A stretch of DNA of 64,000 bases, from contig JAODAV010000031.1 of assembly GCA_025463605.1 (NCBI GenBank), forward strand, positions 62,001 to 126,000, given 5' to 3'. The translations under genes were made by a program, and so were the position numbers. Position 1 is the stretch's first letter. Every line of letters begins with the position of its first letter. Below are positions 23,875 to 33,886 of the stretch, in pieces. Source of the DNA: Rhodoglobus sp. (GTDB taxonomy: Bacteria > Actinomycetota > Actinomycetes > Actinomycetales > Microbacteriaceae). The notes beneath the pieces are model-generated. The model ran no database searches. It had not been told where the DNA came from and was given only the letters and a program-made list of their open reading frames with translations.

Positions 23875-25519
23875 CTCGCCGGCCACCGATTTCGCAGTGG
23901 CCCTGCTCGATGAGTTCGTCCGACTGGGGGTACGCGATGTCGTGCTCGGTCCGGGGTCGCGGTCCCAGGCGCTCGCGCTCGCGGCTGCCGAGTTCGATCG
24001 CCTCGGACTTCTGACGCTGCGCGTGCGCGTCGACGAGCGGGTTGGCGGTTTTCTCGCGCTCGGAATCGCGGTCGAGACCGGCCGGCCCGTGCTCGTCATC
24101 ACCACCTCGGGAACTGCCGTCGCGAACCTGCACCCCGCGGTGCTCGAGGCGCACCACTCGGGCGTGCCGCTCATCGTGCTCAGCGGAGACCGTCCGGACA
24201 ACCTGCGCGGCATCGGGTCGAATCAGACCACAGAGCAGCCGGGAATGTTCGGCGGCGCCGTTCGGCGCGAGTGGGACGTCGCGGCGCCAGTGGGCGACGC
24301 CGGCGAGCAGGATGCCGCGGCTCAACTCGCACGCGATGCGCTGGCAGTGGCATCCGGACCCGTACATCTCAACCTCTCGTTCGCCGAGCCCCTCTCGGCA
24401 GCCTTCTCGCTGCCGGATGCGCCGGCTCCCGTCGCCGTGTCCGTGGTCGAGCTGCCCGCGGTGTCGGCGCACCCCGCGCCCGCGCCGCGCCTGAGTCTCG
24501 AGCCCAGCCCCGGAACGATCGTTATCGCGGGCACCGGTGCGGGCGAGCAGGCCGAGCAGGTCGCGCGCGAACTCGGCGCGCCGCTGCTCGCGGAGGTGGC
24601 GAGCGGAGCGCACTTCGGCCCCAACCTCGTGGTCGCGTACCGGCAGCTGCTGGGCACGGCCAACTTCGGCGACCGGGTCGAGCGCGTCGTCGTGTTCGGC
24701 CACCCGACCCTCAGCCGGGAGGTTCCCGCACTCATCCAGCGCGACGGTGTGAAGACGATCGTCGTGCGCGGCCGTTCGGCCGACGACTACAACCCCGGCC
24801 ACCGGGTCTCCGTGTTCGCGGATGCCGTGACCGTCGCGGGCGACCCGCCGGACTCCTCTCGCTCGTGGGTGGGCCGCTGGGTGAGCGCTTCGCGCGCGCT
24901 CATCGAGCCTGCTGATACCGCGCCAGACGTCACCGCCGAGGCGGGCGCCCACGCTCGCGCCGAACTCGCCGCAGTGCGCGCTCCCGTCACGCGCCGCACC
25001 CTGGCGGAGGCGGTGTGGCGCGCAACCTGGCCACACGACCGGCTCGTGCTCGGCGCATCCCGCCTCATTCGCGAAGCGGACAACGTCGTGCCGGGCAAGA
25101 AGATCAGCGTGCACGCCAACCGTGGACTCGCCGGGATCGACGGCACGATCGCGACCGCACTCGGCATCGCCCTGTCGTCGCAGCCCGACTCCCAGGGCAC
25201 GACTCGCGTACTGCTCGGCGACCTCGCCCTGCTCCACGATGCAGGGGCGCTGCTGTTCGGTGTCGGTGAGGTGCGGCCGCGCATCCAGGTGATCGTCGGC
25301 AATGACGGGGGCGGCACGATCTTCGACGGTCTCGAGGTCGCCGCGACCGCGGGTGCCGCGTTCGATCGCGTGCTGCTGACACCGCAGGAGGTGTCCATCG
25401 AGCAGCTCGCGTCCGCCTACGGGTGGGCATACCTGCGCGTCGACAACCGCGGGCAGCTCGACCAGGCGCTGACGGCATCCGTCGTTCCGACCGTCGTGGA
25501 AGTCCCGCTGCCGCGCTAG
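23855..25519 (+). CDS. menD: SEPHCHC synthase
   Basis: ThDP-dependent addition of 2-oxoglutarate to isochorismate. 554 residues, family length. N-terminal PYR domain with [18 protein letters not shown] and conserved Glu region [13 protein letters not shown]; ThDP motif region in [20 protein letters not shown] and [16 protein letters not shown]. Start ATG 23855 gives the family N-terminus. Confidence 0.95.
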   Translation: MTRPRTDSPATDFAVALLDEFVRLGVRDVVLGPGSRSQALALAAAEFDRLGLLTLRVRVDERVGGFLALGIAVETGRPVLVITTSGTAVANLHPAVLEAHHSGVPLIVLSGDRPDNLRGIGSNQTTEQPGMFGGAVRREWDVAAPVGDAGEQDAAAQLARDALAVASGPVHLNLSFAEPLSAAFSLPDAPAPVAVSVVELPAVSAHPAPAPRLSLEPSPGTIVIAGTGAGEQAEQVARELGAPLLAEVASGAHFGPNLVVAYRQLLGTANFGDRVERVVVFGHPTLSREVPALIQRDGVKTIVVRGRSADDYNPGHRVSVFADAVTVAGDPPDSSRSWVGRWVSASRALIEPADTAPDVTAEAGAHARAELAAVRAPVTRRTLAEAVWRATWPHDRLVLGASRLIREADNVVPGKKISVHANRGLAGIDGTIATALGIALSSQPDSQGTTRVLLGDLALLHDAGALLFGVGEVRPRIQVIVGNDGGGTIFDGLEVAATAGAAFDRVLLTPQEVSIEQLASAYGWAYLRVDNRGQLDQALTASVVPTVVEVPLPR

Positions 25520-25550
25520 GCCCCTCCTGTTGAACGCGCGGCCGAGCGGA

Positions 25551-25556
25551 TAACGT
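25551..25556 (+). promoter_or_regulatory. Leaderless -10 box for ppk2
   Basis: TAACGT, 7 bases before the ATG; TTGAAC at 25530-25535 could be the -35 with a 15-base spacer. Confidence 0.5.
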
Positions 25557-25563
25557 TGCGAGC

Positions 25564-26388
25564 ATGAGCGCACTCAGCCCCGTCGACGCCGAATTCGACC
25601 TGTCCACGGTCGGCACGTCATCCACCCCCGGCATCACAGGGGGCAAGAAGGAGGCGGCGAAAGACCTCGACGACCGCAACGACGAACTCGCGGACCTGCA
25701 GGAGCGGCTCTACGCCGAGAGCAAGTTCGGGGGCGAGCGCAGCGTGCTGCTCGTGCTGCAGGCCATGGACACCGCGGGCAAGGGCGGCATCATCCGTCAC
25801 GTTGTCGGCGGAGTGGACCCTCAGGGCGTGAAACTTCACGCGTTCAAAGCTCCGACCGACGAGGAGAAGAAGCACGACTTCCTCTGGCGGGTGCGACAGA
25901 AGCTGCCTGCGTCCGGCCAGATCGGCGTATTCGACCGTTCCCACTATGAGGACGTGCTGATCCATCGCGTGCGCGGCTTCTCGAAACCCGAAGAGATCGA
26001 GCAGCGCTACGGCCTCATCGCCGAATTCGAGCAGGAGCTCGTCGAGGCGGGAACGAGCATCATCAAGGTGATGCTCCACATCTCATCGGACGAGCAGAGG
26101 GCCCGCCTGGGGAAGCGCCTCGAGCGACCGGAGAAGAACTGGAAGTTCAACCCCGGCGACATCGACGAGCGCACCCTGTGGCCGGCGTACATGGAGGCGT
26201 ACCAGATTGCGCTCATACGAACGTCGACCACGGATGCTCCGTGGTACGTCGTTCCCGCCGATCACAAGTGGTACGCGCGCTGGGCCGTGCAGGGACTGCT
26301 GCTCGAGGCACTTCGCGCACTTGACCCGCAGTGGCCCGCGGTCGACTTCGACGTGGAGGAGCAGAAGCGCAGGCTCGCCGCGAGCTAG
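25564..26388 (+). CDS. ppk2: Polyphosphate kinase 2 family phosphotransferase
   Basis: Transfers phosphate between polyphosphate and nucleotides. 274 residues. Walker A VLQAMDTAGKGGIIRHVVGG, Walker B FDRSHYEDVLIHRV and the lid region RLGKRLERPEKNWKFNPGDI are characteristic. AMP, ADP or both as acceptor cannot be decided by eye. Four-base overlap with convergent menF. Confidence 0.92.
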   Translation: MSALSPVDAEFDLSTVGTSSTPGITGGKKEAAKDLDDRNDELADLQERLYAESKFGGERSVLLVLQAMDTAGKGGIIRHVVGGVDPQGVKLHAFKAPTDEEKKHDFLWRVRQKLPASGQIGVFDRSHYEDVLIHRVRGFSKPEEIEQRYGLIAEFEQELVEAGTSIIKVMLHISSDEQRARLGKRLERPEKNWKFNPGDIDERTLWPAYMEAYQIALIRTSTTDAPWYVVPADHKWYARWAVQGLLLEALRALDPQWPAVDFDVEEQKRRLAAS

Positions 26389-27584
26389 CGGAAAGCGTCA
26401 ACGATCGGCCGGAACTTGAGGGCCGTCTCGGCGAGCTCTCGGTCGGGTTCGGAGCCCTCGACGATGCCGGCGCCAGCGAAGGCCTGAATGGTTCCGTCCG
26501 GGGACACTTGCGCACAGCGCAGTGCGATCGCCCACTCGCCGTCGCCATTCGCGTCCACCCAACCGACCGGACCGGCGTAGCGGCCGCGATCGAAGGGCTC
26601 GAGCTCGTCGATGAGCGCGAGTGCGGCATCCGTGGGCGTACCGGCGACGGCAGCGGTGGGGTGCAGCGCCCCGACGAGGTCGAGCGCGCTCGAGCCGTCG
26701 GTAAGGGTGCCCGTGACGTCGCTGGCGAGGTGCCACAGGTTGGGCAGCTTGAGGGCGAACGGATGCTCGCTGGAGGTGAGCGCGCCCGTGTGCGGTGCGA
26801 GCGCGGTGAGCACGCTCTGCAGGGCGAAGTCGTGCTCCCCCTCGTCTTTGGCGGAAGCGACAAGGGCGGCCGCGGACGCCGCGTCGCTCTCCGCGTCCTC
26901 GCCCCTGGCCGCGCTGCCCGCGAGGATCCGGGCGCTGACGAGCCCGTTCTCGGAGCGCACGAGCGTCTCGGGACTCGACCCCACGAGTCCCTCGATCGCG
27001 TAGGTGAAGGTGTCGGGGTAGCTGCGCTGGAGGTGCGTGATGGCGCGACGCAGATCCCCGTCTGCGGGCACGTGCCCCAGCAGGTCTCTCGCGATGACGA
27101 CCTTGCGCACCGCGCCGGCCGCGATGCTCTCGATCGCGCGGCGCACGGCGTTCGTGAAGACGCTGCGCGTCATCGTGCCGGGCAGCAGAGCGGTGCGGAA
27201 CTCGGAGCCGGACGGCTCGACCGGCGGCAGCTCGGCACCATCGATGCGGGTGATCCAGGTGATGCCGTCGCGTCTGCCGACGACGACCGCGGGCACGATG
27301 AGCACGCTCGCGCTCGCCGAGCCGTCCGCGAAGGCGAAGCTGCCGAGTGCGACCAGCCCCGAACCGGGCAGCGAGACCGGATCGGTCACATCTGCCGTGG
27401 CGACGAACTCGCGCCAGGCGGCAGCGGCATCCGCGATTCTGTTCGGCCCCCTGAACTCAAGGCGAGCGGCCTCGCCGAACCCGATGATGCCGTCACCCTT
27501 GCGGATGAAGGCGAGCGGGTGCCGCGGCGAGAGCAATGGTACGAGGGCCCCGGGGTCCGGGATCGCCTCCGTCAGGACGCGCAC
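26385..27584 (-). CDS. menF: Isochorismate synthase
   Basis: Chorismate-to-isochorismate isomerase that starts menaquinone synthesis. About 399 residues with the chorismate-binding C-terminal domain (IAAGAVRKVVIARDLLGH, GSSPETLVRSENGLV, GSAARGEDAES, KLPNLWHLASDVTGTL, HPTAAVAGTPTDAALALI, GRYAGPVGWVDANGDGEWAI). GTG 27584 is preferred because TAGGGT ends 7 bases upstream; GTG 27593 is in frame. Confidence 0.93.
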   Translation of the reverse strand: MRVLTEAIPDPGALVPLLSPRHPLAFIRKGDGIIGFGEAARLEFRGPNRIADAAAAWREFVATADVTDPVSLPGSGLVALGSFAFADGSASASVLIVPAVVVGRRDGITWITRIDGAELPPVEPSGSEFRTALLPGTMTRSVFTNAVRRAIESIAAGAVRKVVIARDLLGHVPADGDLRRAITHLQRSYPDTFTYAIEGLVGSSPETLVRSENGLVSARILAGSAARGEDAESDAASAAALVASAKDEGEHDFALQSVLTALAPHTGALTSSEHPFALKLPNLWHLASDVTGTLTDGSSALDLVGALHPTAAVAGTPTDAALALIDELEPFDRGRYAGPVGWVDANGDGEWAIALRCAQVSPDGTIQAFAGAGIVEGSEPDRELAETALKFRPIVDAFR

Positions 27585-27591
27585 ACCCTCC

Positions 27592-27597
27592 ACCCTA
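27592..27597 (-). promoter_or_regulatory. Leaderless -10 box for menF
   Basis: TAGGGT on the minus strand, 7 bases before GTG 27584. Confidence 0.45.
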
Positions 27598-27633
27598 CTC
27601 TCGGCTCCGAACCACCCCCGTGGACAGTAACCC

Positions 27634-27639
27634 TAGACT
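27634..27639 (+). promoter_or_regulatory. Leaderless -10 box for menG
   Basis: TAGACT, 6 bases before GTG 27646. Confidence 0.55.
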
Positions 27640-27645
27640 TGACCC

Positions 27646-28422
27646 GTGAGCAAGGCCGACATGAACAAGCGCCCGGATGAGGTCGCGGGCATGTTCGACG
27701 GCGTCGCCAAGCGCTACGACCTCACGAATACGGTGCTCTCCGGTGGCAATGCGATCCTGTGGCGATCCGCCATGGTGCGAGCGGTCGCGCCGATGGCAGG
27801 CGAGCGCATCCTCGATGTCGCGGCCGGCACCGGTACGAGCTCGGCCGCCCTGCAGCGTCACGGCGCCCGAGTCGTTGCGCTCGATTTCTCTCCCGGAATG
27901 ATCGCCGAGGGGCGCCGCAAGCACAGGAACATCGAGTTCGTGCTCGGCGACGCGCAGAAGTTGCCGTTCGGCGATAACGAGTTCGACGCGGTCGCGATCA
28001 GCTTCGGGCTGCGCAACGTGTCGAACCCGAAGGCCGCGCTCAGCGAGATGTACCGCGTGCTCAAACCCGGCGGCCGGCTCGTGGTGTGCGAATTCTCGAA
28101 GCCGCCCGTGGCGATCTTCCGCGCCGGCTACTACACCTACATGCGCTACGTCATGCCGGTCATCGTCGACCGCACGAGCTCGAACCCTGAGGCCTACACC
28201 TATCTCGCGGAGTCCATCCGGGAGTGGCCCGACCAGGGCGAGCTCAGCCAGTGGATTCGCGGGGCGGGTTTCATCCGCGTCGCGTACCGCAATCTCACCG
28301 CCGGCGTGGTGGCCCTGCATCGGGGCCGCAAGCCGGTTGACGCAACGGTGCTGGCCTCGGTGGCCAAGCGCAAGGGCAACGCCACTCGCCCGATCAAGAC
28401 GGCAGCCAACCCGAAGCCCTAG
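27646..28422 (+). CDS. menG: Demethylmenaquinone methyltransferase
   Basis: SAM-dependent final methylation of demethylmenaquinone (MenG/UbiE). 258 residues. MFDGVAKRYDLTNTVLSGG opening, SAM motif ILDVAAGTGTSSAAL, FVLGDAQKLPFGDNEFDAVA and ISFGLRNVSNPKAALSEMYR are diagnostic. Followed by the polyprenyl synthase gene, probably an operon. Confidence 0.95.
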   Translation: MSKADMNKRPDEVAGMFDGVAKRYDLTNTVLSGGNAILWRSAMVRAVAPMAGERILDVAAGTGTSSAALQRHGARVVALDFSPGMIAEGRRKHRNIEFVLGDAQKLPFGDNEFDAVAISFGLRNVSNPKAALSEMYRVLKPGGRLVVCEFSKPPVAIFRAGYYTYMRYVMPVIVDRTSSNPEAYTYLAESIREWPDQGELSQWIRGAGFIRVAYRNLTAGVVALHRGRKPVDATVLASVAKRKGNATRPIKTAANPKP

Positions 28423-28453
28423 CGCTTCGCAACAGAAACCGGTCAAAGGAATC

Positions 28454-29530
28454 GTGAATCCGAGCGTCCCGCTTGCGCGCCGCAGCAACACGCTGAGTTC
28501 CTCGCTCGGTCTCGGCGAGAAGCTCTTCGCGTCGAGCGATGAGCGTCGGTTCGCGGAAGCCATCGAGAAGGGTCTCGAGGCCGTCGAGGCGGGCCTTCTC
28601 GCCCAGATGTCGTTCGCCGACGAGATCGCGGATGTCACGAGCCGCTACCTGCTCGAAGCGGGCGGCAAGCGCGTGCGTCCCGTGCTCACCCTCCTGACCG
28701 CGCAGCTGGGGGAGGGCAACAACGCCGACGTCATCTCGGCCGCGCAGGCAGTGGAGATCACGCACCTCGCATCCCTGTACCACGACGACGTCATGGATGA
28801 GGCGCAAATGCGCCGCGGGGTGCCGAGCGCCCAGAGCGTGTGGGGCAACTCCGTCGCAATCCTCACGGGTGACCTGCTGTTCGCTCGCGCGAGCAAGATC
28901 GGTGCGGGGCTCGGCGAGCGCGTTCTCGCCCTTCAGGCGGCGACGTTCGAGCGACTGTGCCTCGGCCAGCTCCACGAGACGATCGGCCCGCGCGACGACG
29001 AAGACCCCATAGAGCATTACATCCAGGTGCTCGCCGACAAGACCGGCTCCCTCATCGCCGCGGCCGCGCAGGTCGGCGTCATCTTCTCCAACGCTCCCGC
29101 CGAGTACCGCCAGCCCGTGCAGATCTTCGGTGAGAAGATCGGCGTCGCGTTCCAGCTGATCGACGATGTCATCGACCTCGCGTCCGAGGTCGATGACACG
29201 GGTAAGACGCCCGGCACCGACCTGCGAAGCGGCGTCGCGACGCTGCCACTGCTCTACTTGCGCGAGCTCGCCAAGACCGACACGGATGCCGACGAGCTGT
29301 TGCGAAGGATCGAACGCGACGTGACCTCGGCCTTCTACGGCGCGGCGGACGAGGCCGACCTCACCGCTGCGATCGCCGAGTTGCGCGAGCATCCGGTCAC
29401 CCAGCAGACGCTCGCGGAGGCGCATCGCTGGTCTCGCGAGGCTGTCGACGCACTCGCCCCCCTGCCCGAGGGTCCGGTCAAGAAGGCCCTGACCCGTTTC
29501 GCCGAGACGATCGTGGAGCGCTCCAACTAG
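28454..29530 (+). CDS. Long-chain polyprenyl diphosphate synthase
   Basis: Makes the menaquinone side chain from FPP/GGPP and IPP. 358 residues. First Asp-rich motif YHDDVMDEAQMRRG, second QLIDDVIDLASE, plus GGKRVRPVL. Chain length (hepta- to decaprenyl) cannot be read reliably. GTG 28454 has AAAGGA just upstream; its frame runs back into menG but without conservation. One-base overlap with fprA. Confidence 0.92.
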   Translation: MNPSVPLARRSNTLSSSLGLGEKLFASSDERRFAEAIEKGLEAVEAGLLAQMSFADEIADVTSRYLLEAGGKRVRPVLTLLTAQLGEGNNADVISAAQAVEITHLASLYHDDVMDEAQMRRGVPSAQSVWGNSVAILTGDLLFARASKIGAGLGERVLALQAATFERLCLGQLHETIGPRDDEDPIEHYIQVLADKTGSLIAAAAQVGVIFSNAPAEYRQPVQIFGEKIGVAFQLIDDVIDLASEVDDTGKTPGTDLRSGVATLPLLYLRELAKTDTDADELLRRIERDVTSAFYGAADEADLTAAIAELREHPVTQQTLAEAHRWSREAVDALAPLPEGPVKKALTRFAETIVERSN

Positions 29531-30885
29531 TGACCAAGAAACTACGCCTGGCCATCGTCGGTGCCGGACCCGCGGGAATCTACGCCGCGGACATCCTGCT
29601 CAAGGCCGAGAAGCAGTTCGACGTCTCCATCGACCTCTTCGAGCAGCTGCCTGCGCCGTATGGGCTCGTGCGCTACGGGGTCGCGCCCGATCATCCGCGC
29701 ATCAAGGGCATCATCACGGCGCTCAAAGACGTGCTCGACACGGGCCACATCCGCCTGTTCGGCAACGTGCTCTACGGTCGCGACATCACTCTCGGCGACC
29801 TCAAGCAGCACTACAACGCCGTCATCTTCTCGACGGGTGCGATTCGGGATGCCGCGCTGAACATCCCCGGAATCGACCTGCCCGGCAGCTTCGGCGCCGC
29901 CGATTTCGTGAGCTGGTACGACGGCCACCCGGACTACCCGCGGGAGTGGCCGCTCGATGCGCGCGAGGTCGCCGTGGTCGGCAACGGCAACGTCGCGCTC
30001 GATGTGGCCCGCATGCTCGCAAAGCACGCGGATGACCTGCTGCCGACCGAGATTCCCGCGAATGTCTACGAGATTCTCACGGCGTCTCCCCTAACCGATG
30101 TGCACGTGTTCGGGCGTCGCGGTCCCATGCAGGTCAAGTTCACGCCACTGGAACTCCGGGAGCTCGGGGAGCTCGACGACGTCGACATGGTCGTCTATGA
30201 GGAGGACTTCGACTACGACGAGGCCTCGAAGCTCGCCATCGAGACGAACAAACAAGTGCTCGTGATCGACAAGATCTTCCGCAAGTGGCGCGACGAGCCG
30301 CAGACGGGAGCCTCTCGCCGACTGCACCTGCACTTCCACGCCCGCCCCGTCGAGGTGCTGGGAACCGACCGCGTGGAGGGTTTCCGCTACGAGCGCACGA
30401 AGCCCGACGGGCAGGGTGGCGTCGTCGGAACGGGCGAGTTCCGCGAGGTGCCCGTGCAGGCGGTGTACCGCGCGGTCGGCTATTTCGGTTCCCCCCTCGA
30501 CGGGATTCCGTTCGACGAGCGGCGCGGCGTCATCCCGAACCGCGAGGGTCAGGTGCTCGACGATCGTGACGAGCAGGTGAATGGCGTCTATGCGACCGGG
30601 TGGATCAAGCGCGGCCCGGTTGGGCTCATCGGCCACACGAAGAGCGACGCGATGGAGACCATCAAGCACGTGCTCAACGACCAGGCCAATTGGTGGTCGC
30701 CCGCCCATCCCGAGGAGGAGGCGGTGACGGCTCTGCTCACGAGCCGCGGTGTTGAGTACACCAACCTCAACGGCTGGCACAATCTCGACGCCCACGAGCT
30801 GTCGCTCGGCGGGCTGCAGGGTCGCACGCGCATCAAGGTCGTGCCGCGCGACGAAATGGTGCAGATCTCGAACGGGCGCGCTTAG
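29530..30885 (+). CDS. fprA: Ferredoxin/adrenodoxin-NADP+ reductase FprA-like
   Basis: FAD/NADPH flavoprotein, 451 residues. FAD site AIVGAGPAGIYAADILLKAE, GLVRYGVAPDHPRIKGI loop, NADP site VAVVGNGNVALDVARML, and ATGWIKRGPVGLIGHTKSDA, all as in mycobacterial FprA. Likely supplies electrons to ferredoxin-dependent enzymes; translationally coupled to the prenyl synthase gene. Confidence 0.94.
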   Translation: MTKKLRLAIVGAGPAGIYAADILLKAEKQFDVSIDLFEQLPAPYGLVRYGVAPDHPRIKGIITALKDVLDTGHIRLFGNVLYGRDITLGDLKQHYNAVIFSTGAIRDAALNIPGIDLPGSFGAADFVSWYDGHPDYPREWPLDAREVAVVGNGNVALDVARMLAKHADDLLPTEIPANVYEILTASPLTDVHVFGRRGPMQVKFTPLELRELGELDDVDMVVYEEDFDYDEASKLAIETNKQVLVIDKIFRKWRDEPQTGASRRLHLHFHARPVEVLGTDRVEGFRYERTKPDGQGGVVGTGEFREVPVQAVYRAVGYFGSPLDGIPFDERRGVIPNREGQVLDDRDEQVNGVYATGWIKRGPVGLIGHTKSDAMETIKHVLNDQANWWSPAHPEEEAVTALLTSRGVEYTNLNGWHNLDAHELSLGGLQGRTRIKVVPRDEMVQISNGRA

Positions 30886-30976
30886 CCAGTTCAGAGGATG
30901 GGCATAGCGCAGCCATAGTCGGCTCACGGTCGAACCCCCGACCGGCGGCTACCTCGCCTACGCCAACCTGGGGCTC

Positions 30977-30982
30977 TAAGCT
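30977..30982 (+). promoter_or_regulatory. Leaderless -10 box for TPR gene
   Basis: TAAGCT, 6 bases before GTG 30989. Confidence 0.45.
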
Positions 30983-30988
30983 CATCGC

Positions 30989-31708
30989 GTGACCGATCGA
31001 CTCGATCCCGCGCGACTCGACGAACTCTGGGACTTCGCCGATCCGGCGGGGTCGGCGGAGCGGTTCCGCGGCGAACTGACCGTGGCACCGCCCGTCGCCG
31101 CCGCCGAGCTCGCCACGCAGCTCGCGAGGGCGCTGGGGCTCTCCGGGCGGAGCGATGAAGCGCATGCCGTGCTCGACGGAATCGAATCGAATGAGCCGGC
31201 GGTAGGCATCCGTCTCGCTCTCGAACGCGGTCGGCTGGCCAACTCGTCCGCGCGGCCCGCGGAGGCGACAACCCTCTTCGCACAAGCGCTCCGGCTCGCC
31301 GAGCAGCAACACGAAGACTTTCTCGCGGTTGACGCCGCGCACATGCTCGCGATCGCCGACGAAGCGCACTCGGGGGAGTGGGCGGCCCGAGGCATTCAAC
31401 TCGCCGAGGCATCGACCGACGCTCGCACCAAGCGCTGGGCGATCGCGCTGCACAACAACCTCGGCTGGACCCACCACGAGGCGGAGCTCTTCCCCGAGGC
31501 GCTCGAGGAATTCCAGCTGGCGGATGCCGCAGCTCGCGCTCACGGCACCGACGAGCAGCGCCAGCTCGCCGAGTGGGCGATCGCGCGCTGCCTGCGTTCT
31601 CTCGGTCGCCGAGCTGAGGCGCTCGAGATCCAGGAACGGCTCGTCGTGCTGCGGCCGAACGATGAGTTCGTGATCGAAGAGCTCGCGCAGCTACGCGCCG
31701 CGCAGTAG
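30989..31708 (+). CDS. Tetratricopeptide-repeat protein
   Basis: 239 residues, almost wholly helical. At least four TPR-like units are visible (around 45-75 LSGRSDEAHAVLDGIESNEP, 78-110, 155-185 LHNNLGWTHHEAELFPEALE, 195-228). No signal peptide or enzymatic domain; likely a cytoplasmic scaffold. Overlaps the convergent B3/B4 gene by 18 bases. Confidence 0.85.
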   Translation: MTDRLDPARLDELWDFADPAGSAERFRGELTVAPPVAAAELATQLARALGLSGRSDEAHAVLDGIESNEPAVGIRLALERGRLANSSARPAEATTLFAQALRLAEQQHEDFLAVDAAHMLAIADEAHSGEWAARGIQLAEASTDARTKRWAIALHNNLGWTHHEAELFPEALEEFQLADAAARAHGTDEQRQLAEWAIARCLRSLGRRAEALEIQERLVVLRPNDEFVIEELAQLRAAQ

Positions 31709-32380
31709 CCGCATGCCGTGGGGCGGGTCCCCGAGCGCGACGATGAGCTCCTCGCCGACCGCCGCGAGCTCGTCGTCGCCGACCGGCCCGAGGGCGTCGA
31801 AGATGAACACCGCCCGCGTCGTCGCCGGGCTCAGTCTCGTGCGCACGCACTGGCGCCAGTTCCAGCGCCGGCAGGTCACTCCCGCGTCGTCGCGCCAGAT
31901 GACCTCGCCTGGTTCCGGATGCTCGACAACGGGCATCCCGTCGGCGATCGTGTCGAACGACTCGGAGCCGTCGGCCCTCGCCAATCGCAGGGGTCCGGAA
32001 TACCCATCGAGATCTTCGCCGCCGGCGGGCACGACGTGGAGCACCGAGATCGCGTTGTAGATGTCGGTCACGCGGTCGATGCGGGGCAGCCCCCCGGATG
32101 CGCGGCGCACGAGCGCGTCGACGCTCGGCCGGGTGCGCCTCGCGTTCGCCCCGAACTCGCGGAACGCCTCGCGCCAGGCTTCGAGGTGCTCGTGCTCGAG
32201 CGCAATCTCGGCCGCCGCGGCCCGCGCGAGCCATGCCTCGCTCGCAGCGTTGCTCTCGCCGCCGGCAACGTTCTCCGCGACGACGATGAGCGCGCGGTAG
32301 TCGGGTCGCAACTGCAGCACCGAGTCGTCGATGGATGCCGCATCGAGCCACTCCTGCAGTTCGGGGGAGAGGCCCGTCAT
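31691..32380 (-). CDS. B3/B4 domain protein (PheRS editing-domain-like)
   Basis: 229 residues with the B3/B4 fold of phenylalanyl-tRNA synthetase beta subunit: TRPSVDALVRRASGGLPRID, DIYNAISVLHVVPAGGEDLD and VIWRDDAGVTCRRWNWRQCV. Stand-alone proteins of this type may deacylate mischarged tRNA or bind tRNA-like ligands. Its ATG overlaps the cls stop (ATGA). Confidence 0.85.
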   Translation of the reverse strand: MTGLSPELQEWLDAASIDDSVLQLRPDYRALIVVAENVAGGESNAASEAWLARAAAAEIALEHEHLEAWREAFREFGANARRTRPSVDALVRRASGGLPRIDRVTDIYNAISVLHVVPAGGEDLDGYSGPLRLARADGSESFDTIADGMPVVEHPEPGEVIWRDDAGVTCRRWNWRQCVRTRLSPATTRAVFIFDALGPVGDDELAAVGEELIVALGDPPHGMRLLRGA

Positions 32381-33849
32381 TGCACGGCCGCAGTCAGTCG
32401 AGCGATGTTGTCGAGGGTCGCAGAGAGCGAGCTGCGCTTCTGCCATTCCTCCAAAGTCAGCTGCCGGCTGTTCTCCCGGTAGGAATCCTCGATCGATCGA
32501 AGTGAGCGCAGGAAGCTGCGCCCGCGCACCATCACCGATACCTCCAGGTCGAGAGTGAACGAACGCATGTCCATGTTGCTCGACCCGATCACCGAGACTT
32601 CGTCGTCGATAGTCATGTGCTTGGCGTGGAGGATGGTGGGCGACTTGTAGAGGTAGATCATGACGCCGGCCCTGAGCAGGGTCTCGTAATAGCTGCGCTG
32701 AGCGTGGTAGACGAAGAACTGGTCGCCGATCTCCGAGACGAACAGCTCGACGTGCAGTCCGCTCTGGGCGGCGGTCGTGATCGCGTAGAGCATCGAGTCG
32801 TCGGGAACGAAATACGGGCTGACGAGGATGATCTTCTCCTGCGCCGCGTAGACGAGCGAGTTGAACATGCGCAAGTTGTTCTCGCCCGAGAATCCTGGAC
32901 CGCTCGGAACCACTTGGCAGTCGAGCCGCCCGTCACCCGACTCCCGCACGGGCGCGGCCTCGCGCTCGAGCAGCTCGCCGGTCTCCGAGTACCAGTCGGT
33001 CACGAACAGCGCGTCGATGCCTGCGACCACCGGACCTTCGAATCGCGCCATGAAGTCCTTCCAGTGCAGCCCGCGCTTGTGGTTCTTCTTGCGCTGGTAG
33101 CCGGTCTCCACCACGTTCTGCGATCCCGTGTATGCGAGCGTTCCGTCGATGACCATGAGCTTGCGGTGATTGCGCAGGTCGGGCCGCTGGATCTTGCCGC
33201 GCAGCGGCTGGAAGGGCAGCATGAGGTGCCACTTCACGCCCATGCGATTGAGGCGTCTCACCGTTCGCCGGTATCCCGGGTATTGCACGTTACCGAGGTG
33301 GTCGAGCAGCACGCGAACGACCACGCCGCGCTTGTGCGCATCCTCGAGCGCGTCGAAGAACGGGGCGGTCACGTTGTCGAGCAGCAGGATGTAGAACTCC
33401 ACGTGCACGGTCTTCGTGGCGTCGCGGATCGACTGCGTCATCGCGTCGAGAGCCTTCTGGTTGTCGGAGAACAACTCGGCACTGTTTCCGCCCACGAGCG
33501 GCATGGCCCCGAGCTTGCGGTTGAGCTCGACGACGGGCTCGAGCCAAACCGGCCACGGCGGATCCCGCTCCACGCGATCGAAGCCTTCCGTCGTCTCGAG
33601 GATGTAGTCGTTGATCTCCCGTTGCTTGAGCCGCCGCGACTTGGGCAGCCTCGCCTGCCCCACGATGAGGAACAGAATGATGCCGATGTATGGGATGAAA
33701 AAGATCGCGAGCAGCCAGGCGAGCGCCGTCTGCGGCCGACGGTTGCGGGGCACGTAGATGATCGCGAACACCCGGATCGCGAAGTCGAGCACGAACAGCG
33801 CGATGGCCAGTGTCACGCTGAACCAGCCGTCGCCCGTCGTCGCTACCAT
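32377..33849 (-). CDS. cls: Cardiolipin synthase
   Basis: Phospholipase D superfamily enzyme that condenses phosphatidylglycerol (or PG and PE) to cardiolipin at the membrane. 490 residues: two N-terminal helices (PLDc_N), then two HKD motifs, NHRKLMVIDGTLAYTGSQN and LHAKHMTIDDEVSVIGSSNM. First gene of a two-gene operon with the B3/B4 gene. Confidence 0.95.
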   Translation of the reverse strand: MVATTGDGWFSVTLAIALFVLDFAIRVFAIIYVPRNRRPQTALAWLLAIFFIPYIGIILFLIVGQARLPKSRRLKQREINDYILETTEGFDRVERDPPWPVWLEPVVELNRKLGAMPLVGGNSAELFSDNQKALDAMTQSIRDATKTVHVEFYILLLDNVTAPFFDALEDAHKRGVVVRVLLDHLGNVQYPGYRRTVRRLNRMGVKWHLMLPFQPLRGKIQRPDLRNHRKLMVIDGTLAYTGSQNVVETGYQRKKNHKRGLHWKDFMARFEGPVVAGIDALFVTDWYSETGELLEREAAPVRESGDGRLDCQVVPSGPGFSGENNLRMFNSLVYAAQEKIILVSPYFVPDDSMLYAITTAAQSGLHVELFVSEIGDQFFVYHAQRSYYETLLRAGVMIYLYKSPTILHAKHMTIDDEVSVIGSSNMDMRSFTLDLEVSVMVRGRSFLRSLRSIEDSYRENSRQLTLEEWQKRSSLSATLDNIARLTAAVQ

Positions 33850-33856
33850 CGCTCGC

Positions 33857-33862
33857 AGTCTA
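33857..33862 (-). promoter_or_regulatory. Leaderless -10 box for cls
   Basis: TAGACT on the minus strand, 7 bases before the ATG at 33849. Confidence 0.55.
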
Positions 33863-33886
33863 GCGACGAGGATGCACGGCGCTCGC

